DNA of 64,000 bases. It comes from Panax quinquefolius. Lineage: Eukaryota; Streptophyta; Magnoliopsida; Apiales; Araliaceae. This document shows, piece after piece, positions 45,872-58,823 of the stretch. The notes beneath the pieces were generated by a model. The model saw nothing but the letters and a program-made list of their open reading frames with translations. It did not search any database and was not told where the DNA came from. The position numbers and the translations under genes were made by a program. How positions within the stretch are numbered: the first letter of the stretch is position 1; every line of letters starts with the position of its first letter. The stretch covers positions 35,216,123 to 35,280,122 of the forward strand of contig CM035170.1 of assembly GCA_020205615.1 (NCBI GenBank), in the 5' to 3' direction.

Positions 45872-47003
45872 TTTTTGTATCATTTATAGTATTTTAGTTT
45901 GATGTTATCAAATTCATAGTTTAGGTCATAAGTTTATTATTACTTAGTTCATTTTTGTACAACTCGTAGTTAGTTAATTAGTAATTTGTAGTAATTTTGA
46001 ACTTGAATGCTCAAACTCCATGTACTTATCTTATATTTTTAGTTTTTATGGGTTTCATGTACTATTCATGAAGTATTATATGCTTACGGGGCAAAGTAAC
46101 TAACAAACTAAAGTTTTTCAAAATAGGGACCCCCGCCCCGGCGGGACTATTCCTCGCCTGACACACCCACCCCGACGGGGGGGTTCTCTGGATATGCCTG
46201 CCCTGGTGGGCCTTTGTAGGTCATTTACCCCCTGCCCCAATGGGGGTATGGGAATAAAAAAAAACACTTGCAGATCCTGGTTCTTCCCCATTCTAATCTT
46301 CCATAACCGAACTTAGCCACTCCCTACACCCATGAATTTTGCATATCAACGACAACTCTGACCTTCCTGATCGTGTAACTGGTTTCTCCCCTGGTCTATG
46401 ATTTCTCTCCTTAAGATCCGACCAGAAGGGAAGTAACTCCAGGGTTGGAGTCACAAATGATCTCACAGGCAATAGCTCATTTATGTAGCTGGGGGTAGGT
46501 GAAACCCCCGGTCAATTCGTGTGCTACAGGATAAGAGATAAAAATCTAGGTAAGGAGTTCTTTCAGGAAAGGAGCTAGAAGCTGTGAGTGAACACTCTGT
46601 AAGGGAAGTGACTCCTGGGGAGGAGATAAAAAATCCCCTAATAACCCTCAATCTCACATCAATTTCGCCCACTACTATCGTTCTCTATAAATTAAACCCT
46701 AATTTCTCCATCTCACACCACATCTCCATCAACTTCTCTGAATTCCTTCACCATAACTTAGGGTTTCAACAAGATTAGGGTTTGCAGCAAAGAGAGAAGG
46801 GCGAACTCCGAAATTGGTCAACAACTACAAAAAAATCTTCATCAATTGGGCCAATTATTTTGGGTAAGCAAGTTCAATAGTTCTTTCTCTCATTTTGGAT
46901 TTTAGTTGTCAGTTTTGATATTGTGAAGTGGTGGTGCACACCAAGTGCTTGTATAATTGCCCAAGAGAAGCTTGGGGGAATTGGTTGACAGTAATTGTTA
47001 GAT
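45872..47003 (+). other. Element L 3' UTR
   Basis: Non-coding region between integrase and the downstream ORF. It holds a GC-rich palindrome array (46126-46252) in AT-rich surroundings and a TATAAATTAAACCC stretch near 46687-46700 followed by CT-rich sequence, which could be an internal promoter. ORFs near 46480-46780 show no known motif and are not called. Confidence 0.5.
46126..46252 (+). repeat. GC-rich imperfect palindrome array in L
   Basis: Four variants of one design: CCCCCGCCCCGGCGGG, CCACCCCGACGGGGGGG, CCTGCCCTGGTGGGCC and CCCCCTGCCCCAATGGGGG. Each pairs a C-run with a G-run around a short centre. Spacing is about 30-40 bp. Confidence 0.8.
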
Positions 47004-47231
47004 ATGGCACTGAAAACTCCTTCTAAACGACAAAGGGGCAAAGGTTCATCTCCATCGACTCGCAGCTATGATAAAAGAAAGTGTGTTAGTGCTAATGCAT
47101 AGGATAAATATGATTATCTCACGCCCAAGGCACTGACACCAGAGAGGGGTTTGAGGACGGACGCTTTTGATGGGCAGATGCAAAGAAAGATTCATGAGCA
47201 AGGTTGGGAGGTGTTTATTGTAAAGGACCCC
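47004..47231 (+). pseudogene. Element L downstream ORF, truncated
   Basis: Starts ATG at 47004 (MALKTPSKRQRGKGSS), has one in-frame TAG at about 47100, then DKYDYLTPKALTPERGLRTD and QGWEVFIVKDP, where the K LTR cuts in. A basic Ser-rich N-terminus followed by an 'ERG...GWE' segment is similar to the plant transposon-associated protein found downstream of pol in Athila relatives. That assignment is from memory of the family and tentative. Its role in these elements is not established. Confidence 0.5.
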
Positions 47232-49372
47232 AGTTCTGGGTCCCAATCACCACAAATATGGTACACTCTTTCTATAACTATTGCGGAAGATATAAACGTA
47301 AATTGTTTATACATTAAACTTTACAACATAAACCCCAAGGTCGAGAACCTTAACGTATTACCTAAATTCAATATCTAAAAAGGTTTACAAAGCTATTTTC
47401 GTCTAAAATTTAATAGATCTAACTGCACCATAATTTAATCAGGCACTTTGCCTTTACTTCTGTCTTTACTCGAGCTTTCATCTTAATCTGGAAATTTTTG
47501 TCATGATATAGCAAGGGTGAGCAATAATTTTGCCCAACAAGTTTAAGTTCAAATGAAGATATATCATGATTGAAAAGGAATAATACTGGATTTTTTTATC
47601 AATATAATGATTGTGAAAGAACACGAATCAATTTCAATGATTAAATGATTGAACCAATAATGCTGACTGGTCAACAATGACCATGAACAATTTTAAATGA
47701 ACCTTATGGTAATGAAGGTGATCAGCCTTTATACCTGATGAACATATACAACATGTATAATGTGTGAATCAATAATCAAAGATGTCTAATAATTGTAAAT
47801 AATTAAACCACTAGCATGCCTGAAACATAATAACTCAAGTTTAAGTTAGGGAACTAGCCCGAACCGTTGATTACTGCTACACAATCTAAGTTAATGTTCT
47901 TATTGAAAAGACCTATCAGTTATAAGATTAATCTTTCAATTAGCATAACATACCTTATAAGTAAACTATCTAACATTTAAACACATAGTCAAATATTAGA
48001 TACCCTTAACACTATACATATACCCAAGTCTAAACCTAGCACACCTAGAGTCTTTAATAGTATTCAATATAGTATAGTGAGTGGTTTCCCACAAACAACC
48101 AACAAATTAGTTTCCATCTCGTCTACACTATTTAACAGCGAGTTAGATCGGTTACTTATTCGTATATACATTTGCTCACTGAAGGAATTGTTTAGCCCAG
48201 CTACTATACATCAACTATTGCAGAATACCATTGTACTACTTTAGACTTATCATTTACTCATTTATAATCTCATCATCTTATATAAAATTATCTAACCTAG
48301 TTAAGTATTCGACATTACATTATAGCCTTAATATTATCATTAAACTTTGATAATCTTTTAATCATGTCATAACTTATACTTATAAGTTTTCCCTTTTATA
48401 TGTTATCTTAGTAAATTAGATAACATTTAGTAAACTGAAATACAATTTCAGTAAGTCGGATTTCATTTCAGTATCCTAAAATCACTATTTCTGCATACCA
48501 AAATCAGTATTAGTAGACTGAATTCAATTTCAGCAACCCGAAATCAAATTTAGTACCCTAGATTCTTTTTTTTAACAGATTATACACATAATATAGTTCA
48601 TTAAATACCAAATTCAACAACTACATTTAAAAAACAACTTAATTCTCTATTTTTATTTCCCGTTTAATATTATTAATTTTTTAATAGTATTTCAAGCTAA
48701 GGTTATTAATCCTTTTATAACATTTAAGTTAAATATTACTAATAATATCTTAATCCAATATCATTAGTCACATAAAATTATTTTAAGTCATTAATCACAT
48801 TAATAAACAATTTATTTCAAATGTTTTCTATTCCTTAATTAATTCATTTAAGCACTCTAAAATGCCATACACATATCAACTCTTCACCACCTGACCCAAA
48901 CCTCCATCAAAAATCTGCATAAAACATGCTTAAGGTTCTCAAGTCGGAAAACCTTATTTTCCATATTTTTTGGACATCACATATTTAATTAAACTCATTT
49001 ATCCATATAACATCATTTATATGAAAATACCAAATTAGTCTCAAAAATATTTCTTTTCTAGGATTTTGCATAATATAGTCCCACATTGAACATATATTTT
49101 TCCCGAAATTTTTAAAACCCATCTAGTATTTTCAAATAGTCCATCATAGCCAAATATTCTCAGATTTTTCATAAATCGAGATTAGCTCCAAAACTTTTGA
49201 AATTATCAGGGTTAACTCATGTTATATACATGTACTTCCAGTAAACATTTCGTAATATTTGGACTTATATATAAAGAGTTATTTGGGTATCTTTTTAAAT
49301 ATTGTCCTTAGTCGTAAGTAACATCGAAAAATTATTTTTCTTTTCTTTTCATTTCCAAACAAATCAACACAT
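47232..49372 (-). mobile_element. Element K: diverged chromovirus LTR fragment
   Basis: Minus-strand LTR related to that of H: the run around 49150-49290 (ATAAATCGAGATTAGCTC, then GGACTTATAT) aligns with 50920-51050 of H. Near its left end are the tracts usual for chromovirus LTR ends, including GCAAGGGTGAGCAATAATTT (47511-47530). The left border is around 47232 and not sharp; the right side is cut by H at 49373. Confidence 0.6.
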
Positions 49373-52300
49373 GGTGCTCACGATATAACATACATCATCA
49401 TCTATCTAAGTAACTCATAATAATAATAATAATAATAATAACCTAATAACTTCTACATACTTATTCAAATAAAGTCCCAAGTCTTTACAACCTTTAATAA
49501 AATCAAACTTAAACTTAGCGTTTATCGCCTTTACATCACATCATCGCTACATCACATCATAAAATATAATTATTACATAAATAACTCTCATCATTTCATC
49601 TTAGACTTTCCTTTGTCCTTGCCCGAGCCCTCAACGTTATCAGCCTTAACTGAAAAGTTTAAGCAAAAATGAGCACAAATTGCCCAGCAAGTATATAAAG
49701 TAGTTTGAGAACATACATCAGAAGTAGAAGCATTAGTATGAATATTTCTCAATAGTTGAAATAAATATCAAGAGATAAACTGGAATATCAAGATAAGAGT
49801 TCTAGAATTCTCAATAACATACTAAGGGGTGTTAGATACCCTGAACATTACTTTGTTTCATCAAAAACCATCGACGGTTTAACAATCAAATAAGATTGTA
49901 AACGGTCTCTGCAAGTACTCCAGTGATCAACTTTATCGTACCTACATTGTGCACAAGTATAAAGTTTAAACGCATATAAGCATAAATGGGACTATATGCC
50001 CGACATCGCTACCCCATTATCCCAAGTTGTTCATCTTAGTATTCATATGGGACCTCACCAAAGCAATTTGGATTGGTAAACATTAAATAGCTTCAAAGGA
50101 TTTGAATTGTTTAAACAATATACTATGTTTGCATCAATAACATCTAGTCGGGAATGAAAGCTAGAAAGCATGCTTGAATATAGTTCATTAAGGGAATACT
50201 GAACTTTAAAGTATAAATAGCGATTTGCAATAGAACTGAATAATCATCAATAACGCTTTCACATCACAATTGAAGTTATAGAACTTTACAATAAAGGAGC
50301 TTACACGAATGATTAATTAATCACACAGCCCAAACTTACCCTCATTACAATCAATCAATAAGAGTTGAATAAATTCATAATGAAAAATAGGGTAAGAAAC
50401 TTGCCTTGATCGTTGTTTACCATAATGATTAACGACCCTTCACTATAACCACTTCACATGTCTACTACGTTGTATAATCATGCACATCAACTATTAACAA
50501 CGAATAGTAGTTGTAATATAAACTTTATTTTAATAATTTTCGAAACTCACTATATTCAAATCAATTCAATTATCCAACATGTCATGATTTTCAGTTCACT
50601 TCACTCTACGATTTAAATAAAAGAAACTACGAAACATAAATTTGACTCACATTTTTTGAACTCAAAACTCTCACTCTCGATTTTCATAAAATATGCTTAC
50701 GGGTCTCAAGTCGAAAATCTCATTTCCATAATTATTACATCACATTTATAATTAAATTCATTTATCCATATAACATCATTTATATAAAATTTTCAAATCA
50801 CTCTCAAAATATTTCTTTTTACTCTACGAGAATATAGTCCCACGATTTTCGTATATATTTTTCTACGATTTTTTAAAATTCATCTACTATTTTTAAATTA
50901 CTCTATAATAGCCAAATATTCTCACGATTTTTCATAAATCGAGATTAGCTCAAAAAATTCTCTAAATTTTCAGAGTTTAACTCTTGATATTCATTGACTA
51001 CTTCGAATTTTGAGTTTACTCTCGATTTTTTTGGACTTATATTTTCGAGTTTTCGGTATCTTTTCAAAAGTGTCTACGATTTTCGAGAAACTCATAACTT
51101 TCAAACCGTACGGCCATGAAAATTCTCAAATTTTTACAGACCTTCATATCTTCTTATATTAATACTCTCGATTTTTTCCACTTTTTAAAGATTTTCGAGT
51201 TTACTCTACGCCCTTTTCAGATTGATCCAAATATTTTTTGACATCAAATTTTACGATTTTCACTTTCACTTTTACGATTTTATTCCCACTAATCTAAAGA
51301 TGATATGACCATGATACTTGGACACAATAAACTTCATACATCAAGGTATTTTACAAAATATAACATTCATAAAACTAGCATGCTAAGACCACAAACCAAT
51401 CAAGATAGAAAAAACGTGCAAGCACTAGTTTTATACTTTGAAAAAATTCGAATTTCCAAAATTCTACATATTTTATTACCAACATGCATGCTTACGATTT
51501 TCATAAACTTGCTCAATTTAACTCCCTTTCTAATGAAATTTGGACAGGTTGTACCTCATACTACATACTATTTTTTATAAAATTATTACATATACGTTAA
51601 TCGAAATATATATACACCATGATCCCGAGGTCTCAAAAAACCCCAAAAATCACAGATTACTAGTTAAACCAAATTTGACAAAAATCATGATTTTGCTTCT
51701 AGCATGCAATTAAATTATTCCTAATGTCCAGATCATCTACTCTCACATGTTTTCACATTTCACAACATCAAACTTCAATAAACTTCCACCTTTTTGATTA
51801 ATTTAGCACCTTAGAGACATTTTATCAAAGGTAGAGCATGCATTGCTTAATTCTTTGATTTTCTATGAATTTGATGCATGATTAACCCATATCTTTTTTG
51901 TTGTTAATGATCTATAATCATCAAACAACAAAGTAACATGGCAACACAAAGCCACAAATAAATCATTTACCAATTTTATATGCATTTTCTTCTCATTTTT
52001 GTTATAAAAAATAAAATGGGTTCATGAATTACCTTTTGATGAATTTCTTCTTGGTTTAATATGATGCTCCTTCTCCTTGCTTGTCAAATCCTCAAGAATC
52101 CTCCAAAATTAGTTCTAACTCTCTTAGGCTCTCAATTTCTCTCCATGTTTACTCAACTTGGTGGAATTTTCTTAAAAGAAAAGTGTGTTTGTATATATGT
52201 ATAGCTTTGTTAGAGTCTTTTGATTCCCATAACCCCCAACTCCCATAACCCCCAACTCTAATTATTAGTTACTCACAATACTTAATACTACAATAATATA

Positions 52301-53053
52301 GTTAATTAATAGGAAGAATGTGGGGAGTTAGAGAAAATGAATGTGGGAGTTAGAAAAATAAAAAATTTTTGATTTTAAGGAATAAAATAAATTACTTCCA
52401 CCTTAGCTATTATGTAATATATGTATACTCCTCCCTTGTCCCAATTTAATAGTCTCATGGGTCCCATCATTCAATGATTTCTATTAAAAAAAATATATAT
52501 TATTTTAATCAATTAATCAATTAATAAACTATTTGACTATTTTACCCTTCTAAACCAAACTTTGCGAACCATATATCGATTCCTACTAAAGTCGACGTTC
52601 GGACGTCATGGGACTATCCGTTTAGTCAAATTCATCTCTCGAAATTCAGTAGTTGACTTTTTCCTCTAAAAAAAGTCAATTCGGTTTGACTTTGACCAAA
52701 AAGTCAACTCGTGACACTTTTTTCGATTACGATCTATCTCGACTAATTTCGACGTTCCGGACTCGAATACGCAATCGCATCTCTAAATTCCGCTCCTAAC
52801 TCCAAATTTCATGATTTAATACCATCCCACGTAATAAAATAGAATAATTCCTCTACTTAATTTTATTTAAATAGTTAAATAAAACTAAACCAACCATTTA
52901 AATACATCTCATCACATATCTTGAAATAACACATATATGTACCACACATACATCTAATAAATGAAATCACCCAAAAGTTTCATATAAATTCGTTTATTAT
53001 TCTTAAATTAAATAAAAAAATATAAAAAAAAAAAAATAAAACTGGATATTACA
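49373..53053 (-). mobile_element. Element H 3' LTR
   Basis: Starts (right) TGTAATATCCAGTTTTAT at 53053; the left end stops at ACATGGTGCTCACG, short of the expected GGGGGCGTCA. Includes a (TAA)n microsatellite at about 49418-49441, the TTGTGCAC block (about 49950) and the duplicated ACTCCCATAACCCCC segment near 52230-52250. Confidence 0.88.
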
Positions 53054-53071
53054 TTCACCCTCCCTAAAAGG
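53054..53071 (-). promoter_or_regulatory. Element H polypurine tract
   Basis: Minus strand CCTTTTAGGGAGGGTGAA next to the 3' LTR, preceded by GGGGACGGAATC. Only one copy, unlike B and D. Confidence 0.75.
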
Positions 53072-53099
53072 ATTCCGTCCCCTAATCATTACACATCAA

Positions 53100-54690
53100 T
53101 CAAAAAAATTAGGGTAATTTTTCATCATTTTCTCCTCGAGTTCCCACGTAGCCTCATCTCACATTTGTGGTTCCTCCATAATACCTTAACAGAAGGTATT
53201 ATCTTATTTCTTAACACTTGTTCTTTTCTATCGATTATCTCATGGGACCTCTTCATAGGTTAAGTCCTTTTCAAACCGAATAGGTTCATACTCTATGACA
53301 TGCTTGTAATCCTCGCTTATAGGGTCGTAGGATCGAAAAATGGGAACACGTTGTGTATATGTTCTAACTTTCTGAGGTAAAGCTATTTCATAAGCTACCT
53401 CACCCACTCACCTCAACACTTCAAAGGGTCCTATGAATCTGGGACTAAGTTTTCCTTCTTCCCAAATCTCATTTTCCTTTCCAAGGTGACACTTTCAAAA
53501 ACACATATAAGTGCCGACGCGTCGAAATCTCGTTGTTGCCGATGTTGATCTGCATATTTCTTCTTCGTCGATCCCGAGCCGCCACTAGCCTCGCCAGATT
53601 ATTTTTGATCACATCTGCAGTTGTTGCACCAATTACGCCCTAGCAATTGTCGTTCTCCCACTTCATCCCAAAACACAATGGCGTTCGCATTTCCTTCCAT
53701 ATAAAGCTTCATAAGGTGGCATACCGATGCTCGCGTGATAACTTATTGTCAGTACGCAAATTCTACCAACGGTAGGTGGTCATCCCAGCTCCTTTGAAAT
53801 CCATAACACATGCTCTCAAAGATGTCCTCTAACGTTTGAATAGTTCTCTCGCTCTCGCCCATCTGTTTGAGGATGATACGCCGTGCTCAACCTCGATTCG
53901 CGTCCCACGCGTTCTTGAAAACTTCTCCAAAATTTGTTTGTGAACCATGGATCGCGATCCGACACAATTGATATAGTACCCCCTGTGCACGAAACAATCT
54001 CTTTGATGTAAAGCTTTACCAACCGATCCAAGGTATATCCGATCTTGATTGGCAAGAATCTGCTTGACTTGGTCAATCGATCAACGATCACCCATACTGC
54101 ATCGTAACCCTTCTGCGTAGTTGGAAGTCCTACCACGAAGTCCATCGTGATATGCTCCCACTTCCATTTCAGAATTTCTAAAGGTTGAAGTAACCCGCTC
54201 GGTTTTTGATGTTCCGCCTTAACTCGCTGGGCATGTTAAACACTTGTTGACGCACTCTGCAACTTCTCTTTTCATATTGGGCCACCAATAATGTTGGCGA
54301 GATCCTGATACATCTTTGTGCTTCCCGGGTGGATTGAGTAACTTGAGCTATGAGCTTCCTGCAAGATTTCTTCCTTTAATTCGACACCGCACCCAAATTC
54401 TCTTCTCAAATCTTAATAGTCCATCACCCCCATACTTAATTTAAGCTCTTCTCCATCTGAAATTCTTTTCCTCACCTTCACACATTCCTCATCGCTGCCT
54501 TTGTACTTCCTTGATTTTGTCCAATAGAGTCGGATGAGCCTCCATTGCGAACAATTTCCCCTCTAGCTCTCTTGGACTTTTTATCTCGAGTTCCAATCTA
54601 GCCATCTCCTTAATTAACTCCTCTTGAGTTGTTAGCATTGCCAACCTACCACTATCCTTTTCTCGCTTAGCATCCGCTACCACGTTAGCT
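53100..54690 (-). pseudogene. Element H integrase with chromodomain-like end
   Basis: Core ORF 53816-54145 shows [47 protein letters not shown] and [10 protein letters not shown]; the first two catalytic Asp are present, while the block holding the Glu is frame-shifted (GRERENYS for a GQSERT-like sequence). The N-terminal linker (54489-54683) reads LAMLTTQEELIKEMARLELEIKS. The end (53100-53360) has [31 protein letters not shown] and VKVLWRNHK, as in B. At least five frameshifts separate these parts. Confidence 0.85.
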
Positions 54691-55960
54691 TTCCCGGATG
54701 ATACAAGATGTCATGATCGTAATCCTTTATAAGTTCCAACCATCTTCTTTGTCTCTCATATTCAACTCCTTCAAGCGTGAAAATATACTTGAGACTTTTT
54801 ATGGTCCGTGTATATTTCACACCTTACACCATATAAATAGTGCCTCCATATCTTTAAAGGCAAATACTACTGCCGCCAATTCCAGGTCATGGGTAGGATA
54901 TCCCTTCTCGTAATCCTTCAATTGACGCGATGCGTACGCAATAACTTTACCATGTTGCATAAGCACACAGCCAAGTCCTTTGTGTGACGATCATCGAAAA
55001 TCACGAAAGTCACCTATGTCGTCGGTAAAGACAACACCGGTGCTTCACTCGATCTTTTTTGAGTTCCTTAAAACTCTCTTCACATTTCTCCGTCCGCATA
55101 AATTTTACCGACTTCTTCGTTAAATTCAATCAACGTTCCCGCTATCTTTGAAAAATCTTGATAAACCGTCTGTAATAGCCTGCCAAAATCTAAGAAACTT
55201 CTTACTTCGATCGGTGACTTTTGGTTGTTCCCAATTCTCAACCGCTTCCACCTTTCTTTGGATCCACGTAAATTCCATCCTTGTCGATCACGTGACCCGT
55301 AAATTGAACTTTCTCCAACCAGAATTCACACTTCGAGAATTTTATGTATAACTTATCCTTCCTCAACGCCTCCAACACTAACATTAAATGTTCAGCATGA
55401 TCTTCCTGAGTCTTAGAATAGATCAAGATATCATCTATGAACACAACTACGAATTTATCTAAGTATTGCTTGAATACCCGATTCATCATGTCCATAAATG
55501 TTGCTGGCGCATTTGTTAACCCGAACGACATCACCAGGAACTCGTAGTGACCGTAACGTGTCCTGAACGCTATCTTAGGTACATCCTCCTTCCTTACCTT
55601 TAACTGGTGATATCCCGTCCTCAAGTCGATCTTGGAAAAATATTTTGCTCCCTTCAGTTGATCGAACAGATCATCTATCCTAGGTAATGGATACTTGTTC
55701 TTAATCGTCACCTTGTTCAACTCTCGATAGTCGATACATAGTCTCATCGATCCATCCTTCTTTTTCACAAATAAAACCGGTGCTCCCCAAGGAGACACAC
55801 TCGGTTGAATATACTTCCTATCCAATAACTCTTGCAACTGTACCATCAACTCCTTCATTTCTGCCGGTGCCATTCTGTAAGGGGCTTTCGAAATCGGTGT
55901 CATTCCCGGTACTAAATCTATAACGAATTCGACCTCCCGATCCGGCGAAAGTCCTGGCAA
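54691..55960 (-). pseudogene. Element H reverse transcriptase and RNase H
   Basis: RT is the best preserved coding part of the window: 240 codons open (55238-55960) with [80 protein letters not shown] and [12 protein letters not shown], catalytic Asp intact, ending with [17 protein letters not shown]. RNase H to its left (54691-55200) is recognisable only in pieces because of many small indels. Confidence 0.9.
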
Positions 55961-56570
55961 TTCCTCCGAAATACATCCGAAAATTATTCACTACTGGTAT
56001 CTGTCCCATCTCTATCCCTGCTTTCTGCGTATCGACGATATGGGCCAAATATCCTACACATCCCTTTCTTAGTAACTTCCTCGCTTGCATCATCGTCAGA
56101 CAACTTGAGTGTCTCGGCGACCTACTTCCATAGAATGCTACCTTAGACTGATCTGGAGTCCTAAGGTTTATACACTTCTTTTGGCAATCTATCATCGCTC
56201 CATGGTTAAATAACCAATCCATTCCTAGAATTACATCAAATTCTCCTAATTGAATTGGAATTAAATCCACGGGTAACTTATATCCCCTGATGTTTACAAC
56301 ACAATTTCTATAGACATGGCTAACGGGAATCATTTCCTTATTAGCAACTTCTATGTTCATAGGATATTTTAATTCTTCCTGGGGTAAATTTAATCGTTGG
56401 GAGAATTCATGCGATACGAAGGAACAAGTAGCACCCGAATCAAATAATATGTAAGCAGATATATCATTGATCGGAATGATACCTGAAACCACGTCCCTGG
56501 ATGCGACCGCATCCTGAACCGTCATGTTGAAAGTCCTTGTTGTTGGTCGATTCTGAGTTGGTGGTCCATT
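55961..56570 (-). pseudogene. Element H protease
   Basis: In frame with the nucleocapsid: [60 protein letters not shown], then SCLTMMQARKLLRKGCVGYL. The DSG triplet is intact. A frame change near 55970 separates it from RT, where one base set differs from the B/E reading. Confidence 0.88.
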
Positions 56571-57638
56571 AATCGTGAGATTCCACCGCTGGTCCCTTCT
56601 TCCTCCATTTCCTCCTGTTGTGTTCTTCTTTGGGCAATTCCTTGCCTGATGATCCAATGCTCCACAATTGAAGCATCCATTTCTCTTTGGTGCAGAGCAA
56701 TTGGGAGAGATGTGCCCCTCCCCCCACATAGCTTGAAGCAGACATTCTTTTCCTTTTTAGACATGCCCCTGAGTGATTCCTCCCACACTCCTTGCATGCC
56801 TCTGTTCTCTTCTTTGTTTCCCTGGTTTTCCCCGAGTTTCTGATTTGAAATTGTTGTTTGCTATTATTGTTGTTATTGTTCCACTTCCTCTTGTTTGCAC
56901 CACTCACGCTACTACCTTCCCCCATGATTCCTCCTTCATTCTTCTTCTTTTTTTCCTTATTAAATTTCATCGTGGGCCTCACTTCACCCTCAACGATTAT
57001 AGCTTTCTCCAGAGAGTCGCAGCTTTATTCGTCTGTAACACCGAGAGTCTCATGATATAGCCATGGTTTGAGACCCCGCTCAAACCTCCTCATTTTTCTC
57101 TCTCGTTGTCGACTGGTGAGGCGCGAAACCTCGCCAAATTCGTTGAATTTTGTGGCATATTGAGGTACCAAGTATGTCTTCTTGCTTCACTCCAGAAATC
57201 GCATCTCCATGCGACTCAGATACTAACCAAAAAATAGTTCTCAAAAAGATTTTCTTAAACCCTTCCCAAGGTATCACACCTTCTCTCCACGTCGTCCGGT
57301 TTGCCTCCCCACCGTGGTTAGCTTCACCTTCAAAGATGTAAGTGGCGAAGATTGTTTTCCGATCATCACCTACTCGGGCGATAGCGAACGCCTTTTCGAT
57401 TTCCTTGACCCAAGTTTGAGCTTCATGGGTTCAAGTGGTTCCTTTGAACTCGGGGGTCCCGCTCTTGAAGTCCTTGAAGTGTGCCACTTGGCCACTTTGG
57501 AGGGTTATTGGCATTCGGGTTCGATTCTCAAGTGCCCCCACTAACATGTCTACAAATCTACGCATAGGATTCGGTGGATCCCCAAATTATTACCGCTTTG
57601 ACCCCTGGGTGTTTTTGACGACGCCTTCCTCTAGCCAT
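56571..57638 (-). pseudogene. Element H gag
   Basis: Likely ATG at 57636-57638 (MARGRRRQ). Capsid pieces in several frames: VAHFKDFKSGTPEFKGTT, EAQTWVKEIEKAFAIARVGD, FATYIFEGEAN and GVIPWEGFKKIF. Nucleocapsid: CKECGRNHSGAC, GHISPNC and an intact CFNCGALDHQARNC knuckle, with a Lys/Asn-rich segment before it. Frameshifts are frequent. Confidence 0.82.
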
Positions 57639-57869
57639 CTATCTGCTTAAAATGAACTTAATGTTATTATCTTATCACTTACTCTACAAATATATCATCA
57701 TCATAAAAGAGACTTAATCATCACATCACATACTTAAATAAAAACATATTTATTTATAAACATAACACCCAAGTATTTCATCGCCTCTTATAACATTAAG
57801 CCATTTACATCACTTTAAACCAACATACTTGGTAAAAAAACAAAACCAAGCTTTTATTCAAAGATAAGC

Positions 57870-58639
57870 GTTCTATACGCTAATAGTAAAAGTTCATCAT
57901 AATAAACTAAAAGCCCCTTTAATGGCGTCCTCATGCTCCTCATCCGCCATCTCCAAGACCAAATTTCTCGGCTTATAACATAACGCCTGACCAGGTGCTC
58001 CTCACTTGGAAAGTGATTCACCCTATGTTGAACCTTCCATGTGCTTGACTTAAATGCGTACTTCATCTTGTCTATCTTAACCTTCTTATCTCTCACCTCT
58101 CCTCTAACTCTTCTCCAATTAGCTTTCTCTCCCAACACGGTCTCTCCTCTCTTCTCCCGTAAATGTGGTAATAATCTGCTTGTCAGTTTGAAGACTCTAA
58201 ATCCTCGACTCTAACCCATTAATGGTATGCCCCAAGTGGGTCCTAATAGCTTCTTTCTCATCCTCCAGCCTATCCGCCTTCTGGTCTGATGCCCGCAACT
58301 TGTCAGCCAGATCCCCGTTCCTAATATCGTCGTGGTGCACCAATGCCTCAAGCAATGCTTTGCAGCTTTCTTTGCTCCCCCGATCTGACTCCTTCAACTC
58401 ATGGACCTTGTCGTCCAACTCCGTAATCCTATCCATCAACTCATCCAATAAAGTATCCTCAGGTGCTTCTTCCGAGTCCTCCTCGGGCTCCTCTTCCTCT
58501 TCAGGATACTCCTCTGGGTCGCAGAGTCACCATCTCTTGCCTCATAGACTATAGGCTCAGTACAAACACCTGCCACCAATCGCTCACTCACAACGTGGAT
58601 ATCTCTAACCTCCTCTTCTCCTCGACATCCTTCAAACAA
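57870..58639 (-). pseudogene. Element H ORF0: acidic coiled-coil-like protein
   Basis: Third and most diverged copy of the upstream ORF. It starts at 58639 (MFEGCRGEEEVRDIHVVSER), where the block DIHVVSER parallels DIHVVREQ of E. After a frameshift it has an acidic run (PEEEEEPEEDSEEAPED) and a long heptad-like stretch from 58448 to 58197 (MDELMDRITELDDKVHELKE, LADKLRASDQKADRLEDEKE). After a stop, KMKYAFKSSTWKVQHRVNHF and, in another frame, LEMADEEHEDAIKGAF correspond to the tail of the B copy. The same order of acidic part, coil and tail in a different family supports a real gene. Product unknown. Confidence 0.65.
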
Positions 58640-58804
58640 GAAAAAAAACTCTTTCGGTTAGTATTTTAAAATAGATGTTTTTTTTTTTTAGGAAAAATAG
58701 ATTTGACACAACCCTAGAACTCTACATGAGTTCATCTCTTTATTTTCTCCACTAACTTCCCTAAGGTTATAGTCTAAGGTTCCCCACCTAAGGTTTATAA
58801 CCTA

Positions 58805-58823
58805 TTGCTTTGATACTAACTCA
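58805..58823 (-). other. Element H primer binding site
   Basis: Minus strand AGTTAGTATCAAAGC, a decayed initiator-Met type site, next to the LTR end. Confidence 0.65.

Noticed and set aside
46584..46778. ORF in the L 3' UTR
   Set aside because: No conserved motif; it overlaps the TATA-like and CT-rich leader sequence ahead of the downstream ORF.
51305..51580. ORF of 91 codons in the H 3' LTR
   Set aside because: The copy in the other LTR (about 60490-60760) is broken by indels and no motif is seen.
57314..57544. Plus-strand ORF in the H gag region
   Set aside because: Antisense to gag pieces such as VAHFKDFKSGTPEF on the minus strand.
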